Part shown: piece by piece, positions 1-8,387 of the stretch | How the letters are laid out: the number at the start of each line of letters is the position of its first letter | Position numbering within the stretch: the first letter of the stretch is position 1 | From: an uncultured Peptoniphilaceae bacterium | Lineage (GTDB): Bacteria > Bacillota > Clostridia > Tissierellales > Peptoniphilaceae | Direction: 5' to 3' | Assembly: GCA_943912255.1 (NCBI GenBank) | Contig: CALTTP010000012.1 | Location: 1-35,502 of the forward strand | DNA: 35,502 bases | Translations under genes and position numbers: made by a program | The notes under the pieces: generated by a model | What the model was told of the DNA's origin: nothing | The model's database searches: none | What the model saw: the letters and a program-made list of their open reading frames with translations, nothing else

Positions 1-89
1 TTTTGCATGAACTTAGTATGTTATAGAGTGTCGCATTATTATTTGCAATTCATCATACAAAAATATTAGGTAGTGTGAAAAGTTTTGTG

Positions 90-130
90 TATCAGCTCCT
101 CCTGATAGGATGTGAGCTGATATCTTTTTT
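90..130 (+). terminator. Rho-independent terminator of a gene ending left of the window
   Basis: The arm ATCAGCTC (91-98) pairs with GAGCTGAT (114-121), extended by T90-A122, and is followed by a T-rich tail at 123-130. The T tract makes it a plus-strand terminator. No gene ending just before it could be recognised in bases 1-69; one short open stretch there is too short to name. Confidence 0.7.
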
Positions 131-231
131 AAAAATATCTTAAAATTTAATAAATTCTAAAATCCAATCTTGGATCTTTGTAACCCAATTTTGGCACAAT
201 AAAACTAAAAGGTCAAGTTTTGTATAATATT

Positions 232-561
232 TCACCTTTTTTGCCTAATTACTTTTTGAAAAATTTGGGAAATTTGAATTCTTCCTCCATTTCCTAATAG
301 ATTCGTGATTATATTAACGAGTACAGTATAACAGCATCCAGCTCCCGTACCAAAAACAGAAATTATAATCAAATTGCCTATTATATTTTTATATATAAAT
401 CTAGGTAATGAAGTAAATATTGGTAAAAAATACGTAAATAACGAAATGCTGAACGCTATAATTACAATACTTATTCTTTTAGTTAAATCTTTATCATTCA
501 ATAAAATACCACTCCTTACATAATCTACAATTAGTAAACACTTGTTACTTATCTCCAACAT
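232..561 (-). CDS. Small membrane protein, possibly a truncated Yip1-like protein
   Basis: 109 residues with about three hydrophobic segments (roughly residues 30-48, 55-70 and 72-88). The stretch around residues 80-105 (IITNLLGNGG followed by a polar, IFQKV-like segment) resembles the loop between helices in Yip1-domain membrane proteins, but the protein ends where such proteins would carry two further helices. No convincing Shine-Dalgarno sequence precedes the ATG, and the gene sits alone between a terminator and the PucR gene. It may be a remnant of a longer membrane protein rather than an active gene. Function unknown; the Yip1 idea is a weak inference from pattern only. Confidence 0.4.
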   Translation of the reverse strand: MLEISNKCLLIVDYVRSGILLNDKDLTKRISIVIIAFSISLFTYFLPIFTSLPRFIYKNIIGNLIIISVFGTGAGCCYTVLVNIITNLLGNGGRIQISQIFQKVIRQKR

Positions 562-645
562 TATATCATAATTTTTTAAAAGTTCTAATAATTAATGGAG
601 TTTCTTAATATATTTACGTTCATTTTCCCAACCCATCTATTAATT

Positions 646-2112
646 TTATTGATTTAAATTATCTAAGATTTTTTCATTTTTAACGCCTATCATTAATAAT
701 AATAAGTCGTCACTTTTTTTAATGTCTAAGTCTGTAATATCTTTAATTCTTTCTAACCTATACCGTAATGTTTCCGTATGGATATGAAGCTTTTTTGCTG
801 TTATTTTATGATTCAAATCATTTTCAATAAATTCAACAAGAGTTTTCATTAGTTCTGAATCATTCTTTTGGTCATACGATAAAAGAGTTTTATTTAATAC
901 ATCTATCGATTTTATTTTATCTATATCTAACAATAAATCAACAAGATTCCTTCTCAATTTTAAATCATCAGTACAAATTAAATCTTTTTTGTTAATTAAT
1001 CGCAATGCCTTAGCTTCCTTATAACAGTTATTTAGAGCTGTTAACTCATTATATTTAGAGGTAATTGCAATCCCTATATTTTTATCACTTATATATGATT
1101 TTGTTTGATTTAGCGCAACAAAAGTTTCAATTTCCTTTTTAGATAAATTTGAGTAAATTATCATATTTTCTTTATCTGATAAAAATAGAAACTTAGCATT
1201 AGAATAATTCTCAAAAATTTTTCTAATTTTAGAATTCTGGAGGCATATATCCGATGTATGATTTAAACGATTTTTGCTGTAAAAGTATATGCCTCTGTAA
1301 CAATTTCCCTCCCACCCAAGATATCTTTTAACTGAAAATAAAAATCTCTCACTTAAATCCTTGTTTTCTACTAAAATTTCAGTAAGAATTCTATTATTTA
1401 CACTCTGAGACAATAACATACTTTGTTGAATTTTAAGAATATCTTCAATCAAGTGCTTAGCATAATTTATACAATTATTTTGAAATTCATCAATTCCTCT
1501 ATTTTCTTCTATTGATATTATACTATTAAACTCATCTTCTTCAATTTTATAAAATGGTTCATTGATGTTTTCCATACTTTCAACAAATCTTTTGAAATTT
1601 AAGTGTAATCCTGTTATTTTTTCCGTTTCTTTTATAATGTCTTCTATATTTGACTTGTTTACTCTTAGTTTTAATAATCTATAATAAGCAAAATTATATT
1701 TCAAAATGTTTTTGTGTTCTTTTTCATATAATACCCTATAAAATTTACTTACTATTTCTGTGTAATTTAAGTCTTTCGGTAATAAAAACAACGGAATCCC
1801 ATATTCATTTGCATCTTCAATTAATTTATTATTAACGTTACCAAAATATCTTCCAAGTTTAATACATATCGCCGCAACATTTTTATCTTTTGCTTGCAGT
1901 ACTAAGTTATCTTTTACTTCTTGATCATTAATGAATGCATGACCTGCTGTAATTATTATTTCATTGCCTTTTAACCAATTTAAACCATCTGGTGTTTCTA
2001 TGATAATAATATGTTTAGAAAGATTATTCAATCCTTCATAACCAGCTATTAAATACTTTCTTAATAATACTTCTCTATCTGTTAATTCCGAAATTGTCAT
2101 ATAATTATTCAT
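646..2112 (-). CDS. PucR/CdaR-family transcriptional regulator
   Basis: 488-residue DNA-binding regulator. The N-terminal 125 residues look like a PucR domain (starts TISELTDREVLLRKYL, then GNEIIITAGHAF and a stretch with ICIKLGRYFG). A GGDEF-like middle region follows. The C-terminal 60 residues are the PucR-type helix-turn-helix (pattern KKLHIHTETLRYRLERIKDI). A strong SD (AAGGAGAA) lies 9 bases before the ATG. Family members usually activate catabolic or transport genes for purines, amino acids or related nitrogen compounds in response to a metabolite. It lies downstream of, and in the same direction as, the M20/DUF1177/DUF3100 operon, making that operon and the divergent DUF169/ABC operon the natural targets (inference). 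Confidence 0.88.
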   Translation of the reverse strand: MNNYMTISELTDREVLLRKYLIAGYEGLNNLSKHIIIIETPDGLNWLKGNEIIITAGHAFINDQEVKDNLVLQAKDKNVAAICIKLGRYFGNVNNKLIEDANEYGIPLFLLPKDLNYTEIVSKFYRVLYEKEHKNILKYNFAYYRLLKLRVNKSNIEDIIKETEKITGLHLNFKRFVESMENINEPFYKIEEDEFNSIISIEENRGIDEFQNNCINYAKHLIEDILKIQQSMLLSQSVNNRILTEILVENKDLSERFLFSVKRYLGWEGNCYRGIYFYSKNRLNHTSDICLQNSKIRKIFENYSNAKFLFLSDKENMIIYSNLSKKEIETFVALNQTKSYISDKNIGIAITSKYNELTALNNCYKEAKALRLINKKDLICTDDLKLRRNLVDLLLDIDKIKSIDVLNKTLLSYDQKNDSELMKTLVEFIENDLNHKITAKKLHIHTETLRYRLERIKDITDLDIKKSDDLLLLMIGVKNEKILDNLNQ

Positions 2113-2132
2113 AGAAACATATTCTCCTTAAT

Positions 2133-2148
2133 CATTCGTTTTCGAATG
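2133..2148. promoter_or_regulatory. Perfect dyad just upstream of the PucR gene
   Basis: CATTCG (2133-2138) and CGAATG (2143-2148) form a perfect 6-bp inverted repeat around TTTT, 20 bases upstream of the PucR start codon. It could be an autoregulatory operator or a leader hairpin. No second copy was noticed in the 5756-6071 intergenic region, so its link to PucR is unproven. Confidence 0.35.
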
Positions 2149-2352
2149 CTTTAGAAAACTATTAGTAAGTTTTCTTTGTACAACCTTTAATCTATCTTAC
2201 CCCTTAAAATTCTATGCAAGGCATAAATAATAAAAATAACCATGCCTTTAATTACAATTTATGATGTTTAAAAGACGAATATCCATACTTTAATTTGTCT
2301 AAATTTATGTTTGAAATATTTAGATTCAAATCAAATAGTTTTTGTTTGTTCT

Positions 2353-3288
2353 TTAACCATTACCTTTTGTTTGCATTTTTCTCATAGAACCATATAATCT
2401 AACTAGTTTTTCGTATTCTTCTTTGTCATATAGATTAATTTTATTATCACCAAATGCTTTCACTATAGATAATAGCACACGTGCACATTCTTCAGCAATG
2501 TATGGATTTGTGGATTCTGTAAAACATCCGGAAACTACAGATTTACTTGTAATAGCTAAACCAACCACTGGTCTGTTAGTAGCTACTGCTGGTTGCATAA
2601 TGCTGTTAATATGATGAAGCCCATTACCATATGGTGTTATATCTTGCATAGCAAGAGGTAATACCGAAGGTTTTTCACCAGTTACTAATTCTATTAATTT
2701 TAAGATATCCGAACTAGGTTTTAGAATATATCCTTCTTTAACAGTAGGTGAAATTGCAAATCCATTCCTATTTATTAAATTATTACCTTTTGTTGTATCC
2801 ACAGAAAACACTGCATCAAAGTTTCCTACTACTTCATTTTCATTCATTATATTCATATCGACTGGTGAAGCCATAAATGGTACTGGCTCGTGATTTATTA
2901 TAGGAGCATCTGGCGTAATATTAGTACAAATTATAACATCTCCTGACAATTCATCTCCTACAGCTTTCATTTTTAGGATTTTTGCCGCTAGAGCTAACAC
3001 AACTAATGCTCCTTCACCATCTGAAACAAAGCCATTAATATTAGGTCTTGCCCCAATTCCTCCAAGACGTCCAATTATTAGAAGCGTAGGACTCGAACCC
3101 CCAGAATCTTTTCCTTTTTCTCCTTTTATTCTAATTCGTATAAAATCAACATTAGCTTTGTCTGAATCAACTTTTGATATTTCTATTTCAGTTGGAAAAA
3201 TATCTTCAAAATAGGATTTTATACTTTCACCAGAAGCATATGGCGTGTCTAACAATTCATATATTTCAATAATTTCCTTCATCAACAT
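2353..3288 (-). CDS. DUF1177 family protein
   Basis: 311 residues from the chosen ATG at 3288. A longer reading from 3336 is open, but ATG 3288 has SD GGAGAA six bases upstream and leaves a 13-base gap to the preceding gene instead of an overlap. The sequence matches my memory of DUF1177: IGRLGGIGARPNINGFVSDGEGAL, an ICTNITPDAPIINHEPVPF region, and conserved SVDTTKGN and SGCFTESTNPYIAEECARVLLS-like blocks (split here for brevity). Members have no established biochemical role but often sit beside M20 peptidases, as here. No signal peptide or membrane helix is seen, so it is probably cytosolic. Likely last gene of the operon starting at 5755, working on the same substrate as the M20 enzyme (inference). 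Confidence 0.82.
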   Translation of the reverse strand: MLMKEIIEIYELLDTPYASGESIKSYFEDIFPTEIEISKVDSDKANVDFIRIRIKGEKGKDSGGSSPTLLIIGRLGGIGARPNINGFVSDGEGALVVLALAAKILKMKAVGDELSGDVIICTNITPDAPIINHEPVPFMASPVDMNIMNENEVVGNFDAVFSVDTTKGNNLINRNGFAISPTVKEGYILKPSSDILKLIELVTGEKPSVLPLAMQDITPYGNGLHHINSIMQPAVATNRPVVGLAITSKSVVSGCFTESTNPYIAEECARVLLSIVKAFGDNKINLYDKEEYEKLVRLYGSMRKMQTKGNG

Positions 3289-3301
3289 GTAAAATTCTCC
3301 T

Positions 3302-4429
3302 TTATTTTGTAAGTAAATCAAACCCTGTAGCAGCATTTACCTTAATAGCTTGTTCTAAACATCGATATCCCCTTTCATCTCCTGAAGCTTGTTCAAATTC
3401 TTTAGTATGAGTTGCTATATCTTTATCTAATCTAATATAATATTGTATTGCTGAAATTTCATGTGTTACATTACCTACATCTGTGGAACCTATTCCCTGC
3501 TCTAAATTTCTTTCTACAAATTCCTCATCAAACTTTATCATATTATTTCTCACCAACGAAACTATTTTAGTGTCATTCTTTATGTTTTTTATGATGTTTG
3601 TTAATTGTGTTTCCCTTAGTTCTGTTGCTGTAGAAATTGCTGCTCCTTTCGCACAATTTCTCATTAAAACTATTAATTTTTCCAAATCCGCTATTTCTAG
3701 CGATCTAATATTGAATATACAACTAGCTTTATCCGGGATTGAATTATATGATTGTCCTCCATTTGTAATTATTCCATGTACCCTAGAATAATCTTTAAGA
3801 TGCAATCTCATTGCATTTACACTATTAAACATCTGAATTACACTATTTAAAGCTGATTTCCCTATCCATGGAAAAGCTGCTGCATGTGCACTTTTCCCTA
3901 AAAAAGTATATTCTATATTCACACTAGCAAAAGAAATATCATCTGGTACTGAAGCATTCGTTGGATGCATTAAAATAGCATGGTCAACTCCTTTAAAAGC
4001 ACCTTCTTTAATCATTTTGATTTTACCACTTCCCACTTCTTCATCAGGCGTACCCAATACTATTACTTTACCACCAACTTTATATTCTTTGATTAATTTT
4101 TTAAGCATTACTCCTCCACCTAAAGATGAAGTTCCTATTATATTATGCCCACAAGCATGACCTAATCCTGCTAGAGCATCATACTCTGCCATAAAACAAA
4201 TTGTTTTCCCTGGCTTGTGAGTATCATATACAGCTTTAAACGAAGTATCTAGATTATATAGACCCTTTTCAACTTCAAATCCATTTTCTTTTAAATATGA
4301 AGTCAAAATATCTTGTGCTTTATATTCTTTATTCCCCAGTTCCGGATTATTATGAATAAAATTAGATATTTCTTTAAGCTCTTTCAACATACCTTCTATA
4401 TTTTTATTAATGAACTCAATGTGATCCAT
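3302..4429 (-). CDS. M20-family metal-dependent amidohydrolase/peptidase
   Basis: 375 residues, the usual length for M20D amidohydrolases such as AbgB-like and aminoacylase-like enzymes. Metal-site motifs are visible: GHACGHN (90-96), the catalytic glutamate pair in TPDEEVG (about 128-133), and MHP with His155. The dimerisation ('lid') region follows (SAHAAAFPWIGKSALN). The enzyme should hydrolyse an amide bond in a small N-acyl amino acid, peptide or p-aminobenzoyl-glutamate-like substrate; the exact substrate cannot be read from sequence. It lies 13 bases before DUF1177 and just downstream of two membrane proteins, so it probably acts on what they import. Cytosolic, no signal peptide. Confidence 0.9.
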   Translation of the reverse strand: MDHIEFINKNIEGMLKELKEISNFIHNNPELGNKEYKAQDILTSYLKENGFEVEKGLYNLDTSFKAVYDTHKPGKTICFMAEYDALAGLGHACGHNIIGTSSLGGGVMLKKLIKEYKVGGKVIVLGTPDEEVGSGKIKMIKEGAFKGVDHAILMHPTNASVPDDISFASVNIEYTFLGKSAHAAAFPWIGKSALNSVIQMFNSVNAMRLHLKDYSRVHGIITNGGQSYNSIPDKASCIFNIRSLEIADLEKLIVLMRNCAKGAAISTATELRETQLTNIIKNIKNDTKIVSLVRNNMIKFDEEFVERNLEQGIGSTDVGNVTHEISAIQYYIRLDKDIATHTKEFEQASGDERGYRCLEQAIKVNAATGFDLLTK

Positions 4430-4439
4430 TTTTCCCCTC

Positions 4440-4913
4440 CTATATTATATGCTTGAATTTAAGTATAATATTTGAAATAATAGCAGAACCAAAATATGTT
4501 GATGCCATTACTACTAATGAAACTATTACTATTTTCCAAGACAATTTTTTTAGCAAATGCAATTGTTCTCCCACTGAAATACCTGCAAACGCCAACAAAG
4601 GCAGTCCAACTAATGAAAATGAAAAGCCCTTCATTGATTCAAGAATAATGCCTTGAACTGGAGAAATTGGAAGTGTAAAAATAAAAGAAACTAATGTCCC
4701 CCATGCAAACCCAGGCAAATTCGGTTTTTTTATCAAATTTTTAAGTACAATGGAAATGACAACCATCAAAAAACTAATAGAGGAAGCTTTTAAAATTAGA
4801 GTTAAGTTGTTATTTGTGAATAAGTAATGCAAGACTATCATGACTAAATAGATTAGTATAGATATCTTTAATTGTTCAATTATTAATGTATGATTTTTTT
4901 CACTTGTATTCAT
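4440..4913 (-). CDS. Small membrane protein, likely partner subunit of the DUF3100 protein
   Basis: 157 residues with four predicted helices (about 17-31, 40-58, 70-90 and 93-108) and a fifth near 125-148. Its ATG sits at the stop codon of the DUF3100 gene, sharing one base, so translation is almost certainly coupled and the products are probably made in equal amounts. I do not recognise a named family. The arrangement of a short 5-helix protein with a longer polytopic one resembles two-subunit carriers such as MadLM or LrgAB in organisation only. A role as half of a transporter for the M20 substrate is inference. Confidence 0.7.
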   Translation of the reverse strand: MNTSEKNHTLIIEQLKISILIYLVMIVLHYLFTNNNLTLILKASSISFLMVVISIVLKNLIKKPNLPGFAWGTLVSFIFTLPISPVQGIILESMKGFSFSLVGLPLLAFAGISVGEQLHLLKKLSWKIVIVSLVVMASTYFGSAIISNIILKFKHII

Positions 4914-5755
4914 TATTTTTCACTCCTAATATAATTATTGTGATACCTGGATATCTTTCTCATTGGCTTATCTAACAAGCTATAGTATAAATTAGTTAGA
5001 GGTAGTGCAATAAATATTTCCATATAAACCCCCGTAACTGCTGTTAATAAACCAGATGTAGCAGAATATGCTAATACTTGCTCTGTCATTTCTGGTGCTA
5101 CAGAATTTGATAGTGCGGCCGTTGCAGCTGTCATCATAGAAGCTGATCCCATTCCTGAAGCCATCGCTAAAGAATAAGGGTGTAGCCCAGTTTTTAAACC
5201 TATTTGAGCTAAAAACGTGTAGAATATAGTACCTATAATAGACCCAGTTATATACACTCCTAATGTACCTAATCCTTCTTCTGAGTTAAGACCGTACTTA
5301 TCTCCTATTAACCCTAAACCTGTATCTCTACATAAAGTAAAGGTAGAACCTACAGCAGTTCTCCCTAACCCTAAAAACATTGCTAATGGAAGTGCAATAA
5401 GCATAGTTGCAAGATTTCCAAATTCTTGTAACATAAGAGCAGGACCCGCTGTCAAAACAACACCTATTTTTGGACCTGCATTAATTCCAAACATGATAGA
5501 AAGCGGATATAAAGTTAGACTCAGTAAATAAGGTGATAATTTTATTTCATAATCGGATATAACATTTTTAAACCACGGTAATACCTTTCCCAAAAGCATA
5601 GGAGAAAGCAAAATACCTAATAATACAGCCCAAATCATTGTTAATATTTTTACATTTATTCCTCTAACTACAAATTCTAATGGCCCTATTAATTCAGAAA
5701 TTATGCAAATCACCATTGCTATAAAAATCGTTTTCAACATTCTTTTATATTTCAT
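4913..5755 (-). CDS. DUF3100 family polytopic membrane protein, putative transporter
   Basis: 280 residues, about eight or nine hydrophobic helices. Polar, glycine-rich stretches lie inside the membrane region (LGLGRTAVGSTFTLCRDTGLG and GMGSASMMTAATAALS), as expected for a solute path. I recognise it as DUF3100-like, a family of unknown function found beside peptidases and amidohydrolases. A strong SD (AAAGGAGGT) precedes the ATG. It is the first gene of an operon with the small membrane protein, M20 amidohydrolase and DUF1177. Uptake of an amide or dipeptide-like substrate is the simplest reading but unproven. Confidence 0.78.
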   Translation of the reverse strand: MKYKRMLKTIFIAMVICIISELIGPLEFVVRGINVKILTMIWAVLLGILLSPMLLGKVLPWFKNVISDYEIKLSPYLLSLTLYPLSIMFGINAGPKIGVVLTAGPALMLQEFGNLATMLIALPLAMFLGLGRTAVGSTFTLCRDTGLGLIGDKYGLNSEEGLGTLGVYITGSIIGTIFYTFLAQIGLKTGLHPYSLAMASGMGSASMMTAATAALSNSVAPEMTEQVLAYSATSGLLTAVTGVYMEIFIALPLTNLYYSLLDKPMRKISRYHNNYIRSEK

Positions 5756-5959
5756 TATTTTACCTCCTTTGTTAAAAAGGATAACAAATTTATCAATAAT
5801 ATGCTATGCTTAAATTCATAAACTTAATCACAAAATTCTATGAGAGTTCATATATTTTAATATTTTCTAAACTAATTAACAATGACTTTTGATTGATATT
5901 AGCTTGATTATACCTTTAAGTCATACCATTTTTATAATTAAAACCAATTCTTTTTTCTC

Positions 5960-6018
5960 ATCTCTGTTATTTTAATAGAGATTTGCAAATTGACTTAATT
6001 ATTAGATTCTGTTATAAT
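5960..6018 (+). promoter_or_regulatory. Sigma-A-type promoter with upstream dyad for the DUF169/ABC operon
   Basis: TTGACT (5990-5995) and TATAAT (6013-6018) are separated by exactly 17 bases, near-consensus for the housekeeping sigma factor; the start codon follows at 6072. Eight bases upstream of the -35 box is an inverted repeat, ATCTCT (5960-5965) and AGAGAT (5977-5982), suitable for an activator or repressor. The rest of the 5756-6071 divergent region shows no gene. Another imperfect dyad (GATAA/TTATC) lies near 5780, upstream of the DUF3100 start. Confidence 0.75.
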
Positions 6019-6071
6019 TCCGTTGAGTTAAATTTTAGCAAATTTTTTAATAATATTATTGTGAGGTTTAT

Positions 6072-6887
6072 ATGACTGATTTATTAATTAACAGAGTTTA
6101 TAAAGCCCTTGGATTAAAGAAGAAAATTGTAGGTCTGAAATTTCTTACAAATTCTTTTGAATATAAGCAGAGTATAGCTTTAGAATTAAAACATTCTACA
6201 ATTTGTTCTGCAGTTCAAGAAGCTAGAAATGGCAATTATGTAAAATGTCAATCTAGTAGTTTGCTCTGTAAGACAGGAAAATATTTGACAGGTATACAAA
6301 ATTTAGAGGAGTTTAAATGTCAAAACAAAAACTATACTAATGGTAAATATAAATCCACTGAAATATCAAGAAAAATAAAAGAAAATAGCCAACCTATTAA
6401 TCACACTATTTTCGGAATTGAATTCTATCCACTAACAGATAAGAATAATACTGATATGTGTATAATTATTTGTACATCAAAAGATACAATGCGTATAATG
6501 CAAGGCTATGCCAAATATTATGGCATTCCTGATAATTTAATATGCATATCAACATATGGAGTTTGTAGTGAATTAATTTCAAAACCATTTATGAACAATG
6601 ATATTAATATTTCTTTGTTAAGTAGATGTTCTAGAAAATTTGGTCACTACTCTGACGATGAGATGGGAATTTCTTTTCCGATAAACATGGCAAGTAACAT
6701 TTTTAACGGTATTTTAGAAACAGTAAACCTCACCGAAAATAATGGTCCCAAAAAAGTAATCTTGAAAAGACTAAATAAACCTAATGATTTAGGTTTCGAA
6801 ATTATTATGAACTATGATTATGCTATAAAAGCATCTGAATATTTAAAGTACATAGACGAAAATTTAGAAAAGGGAGGTCTTGAATAA
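6072..6887 (+). CDS. DUF169 family protein (first of two)
   Basis: 271 residues. The layout fits DUF169: an N-terminal IVGLKFL strand, cysteines C45, C59 and C66, the pattern MRIMQGYAKYYGIP in the middle, then STYGVCSELISKPFMNND and a late RCSRKFGHYSDDEMGISFP block matching the family's 'C-x-x-R' region. DUF169 proteins are cytosolic, Cys-rich and of unknown function; they are common in anaerobes. The gene is first in an operon with a second DUF169 gene and a complete ABC transporter set, suggesting they handle the imported compound. It carries a roughly 40-residue C-terminal extension not present in its neighbour. Confidence 0.8.
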   Translation: MTDLLINRVYKALGLKKKIVGLKFLTNSFEYKQSIALELKHSTICSAVQEARNGNYVKCQSSSLLCKTGKYLTGIQNLEEFKCQNKNYTNGKYKSTEISRKIKENSQPINHTIFGIEFYPLTDKNNTDMCIIICTSKDTMRIMQGYAKYYGIPDNLICISTYGVCSELISKPFMNNDINISLLSRCSRKFGHYSDDEMGISFPINMASNIFNGILETVNLTENNGPKKVILKRLNKPNDLGFEIIMNYDYAIKASEYLKYIDENLEKGGLE

Positions 6888-6896
6888 AAATTATAT

Positions 6897-7561
6897 ATGG
6901 AAAAGGTATTGGCAAAAAAACAAAGACAATTTTAAATCTTTCCAGAGATATTGTAGGCATTCATTTCCTTGTTTCTAAAAATGATTTTGAACAAAGCTCT
7001 GCAGAAATAGTGACCGGAAAAAATAGATTATGTGGTTTTGTTAATAAAGCAACAAAGGGCAGTTTTATTAAAGTTCATTCTGATAATTTTTCTTGTACAA
7101 GCGGGCCAAATTTAACTGGGATGATTCCACCTACAGAACAGCAAATATCTGGGCAAATTTTATATCATTGCGGCTTGTATAATGATCTCTCAATTAGTAG
7201 AGAAGTATCCGAAAGTTTTAAGAGAATACCCCAATCAATACACGGTCTTGAAATAGGTCCTATAGAAGATATGAATAATGCAGAGATAATAATTATCATA
7301 GCTTTTGCTGAACAAATCATGAGAATTATTGAAGGATATTCCTACCATTATGGCGTTCCTAAACCATATGTAACTATAGGAAACGCTGCAATGTGTAGTG
7401 ATATGACATCTAAACCATTTATGAAAAATGATATTAATCTTTCATTAATGTGTTGCGGTGCAAGAACTTCAACTAGAAGTAATTTTGGCGAACTAGGTAT
7501 CGGTATGCCGTCTCATATGTTTAAACACATAGCCGAGAGCATATTAGAAATAAATAATTAA
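6897..7561 (+). CDS. DUF169 family protein (second), N-terminus split by a -1 frame break at an A7 tract
   Basis: The long open frame carries the DUF169 body (IVGIHFL, a Cys-rich N-terminal part, MRIIEGYSYHYGVPKP, NAAMCSDMTSKPFMKND, MCCGARTSTRS). It has no ATG: the first conventional start is GTG at 7010, which would delete conserved N-terminal sequence. Upstream, ATG 6897 reads MEKVLAKK and then meets A AAA AAA (6914-6920, in frame). A -1 slip there continues as TKTILNLSRDIVGIHFL and gives exactly the same 25-residue spacing to the conserved strand as in the preceding paralogue. Without a slip, translation stops at 6933-6935. An alternative is an AUA start at 6884, five bases after GGAGGT, entirely in the body frame. 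Start and frame therefore remain open; the family call is firm. Confidence 0.65.
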
Positions 7562-7573
7562 AGGAGATGTTTT

Positions 7574-8379
7574 ATGAGATTAAAATTTTCAAATTTTTTA
7601 CTATTATCAATAATCGTACTAGCTATTGTTACTGGATGTAATAGTAAAGAAAATGCCACAACTGGCGCAAAGACAAAAGAACCTATCAGAGTAGCAACAA
7701 ATCCTACTTTTGCACCTGCATCGTATAAGGACGATTCTGGTAAATTAATTGGTTTTGAACCTGCCCTTATGAAAGAAATTGGGAAGAGATGTAATAGGAA
7801 AGTTGAATGGATTGAAGCAGAAGGAATGGATACACTATTTGGAACACTAGATGCGGGAAAGGCAGATACTATAGCTTTTCAGATTTCAATAAATAAAGAA
7901 AGGAAGGAAAATTATTTATTTTCTGATATCTATGGAACTAACAAGATTTTGCTTGCTGTTAGGAAAGATTTTAAATATGATTCATTAGAAGATTTGCACG
8001 GAAAAAAATAATTTGTCCTCCTACGCATTCTTTATATCCCATATTGCAAGAATACAACTCAAGCTTAAATGATGATCAAAAAATATTAATCGGTACGTCT
8101 CAGGGCGGTTCTTTATATGATGAATTAGAATTAGGCAGAATAGATGCGTTTCCTATAACTGAAGTAGCCTTTAAAGCTGCTATGGAAAAACAAGATTTTA
8201 AAATACGTTTAGGCGGGGAAGCTTTAGTTAATGAAGAAAATGCGTATCCTTTTGCAAATGATACTGATAAGGAGTTAATCGAAGACATAAATAATGCACT
8301 TAATGAAATAAAAAAAGATGGTACTCTTTCTAAAATTTCTATGGAACATTATAAAGTTGATGTTTCTCCAGATAAATAG
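7574..8379 (+). pseudogene. Amino-acid ABC transporter substrate-binding lipoprotein, split by a -1 frame break
   Basis: Frame 0 (7574-8011) encodes a lipoprotein signal with lipobox VTGC, then the start of a family-3 solute-binding protein (IRVATNPTFAPASYKDDSG, GFEPALMKEIGKRC, FGTLDAGKADTIAFQIS, SLEDLHGKK). It stops at TAA 8009-8011, right after A AAA AAA (8002-8008). The -1 frame continues seamlessly (IICPPTHSLYPILQEYNS, then GTSQGGSLYDELELGRIDAF and a normal C-terminus) to 8379. The joined product is 268 residues, the usual family length. It could be a broken gene, a recoded gene (ribosomal -1 slip or polymerase slippage), or a missing base in the assembly. Role: bind a polar amino acid or relative outside the cell and deliver it to the adjacent permease. 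Confidence 0.8.
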
Positions 8380-8387
8380 AAAATATA

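Noticed and set aside
91..110. Minus strand could be read as Leu-Ser-Gly-Gly, like an ABC signature remnant.
   Set aside because: The bases form the stem of a good plus-strand terminator, and no Walker motifs lie in the same frame nearby.
231..232. Reading the 109-residue protein on through a -1 shift at its A6 tract near the 3' end.
   Set aside because: The extra 30 or so residues are not hydrophobic helices as a Yip1 protein would need; chance openness in AT-rich DNA is likelier.
3288..3336. Upstream start at 3336 for the DUF1177 protein.
   Set aside because: It overlaps the M20 gene and lacks an SD, while ATG 3288 has GGAGAA at proper spacing.
7010..7561. GTG at 7010 as the real start of the second DUF169 gene.
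   Set aside because: It has no SD and would remove the conserved IVGIHFL strand encoded just upstream in the same frame.
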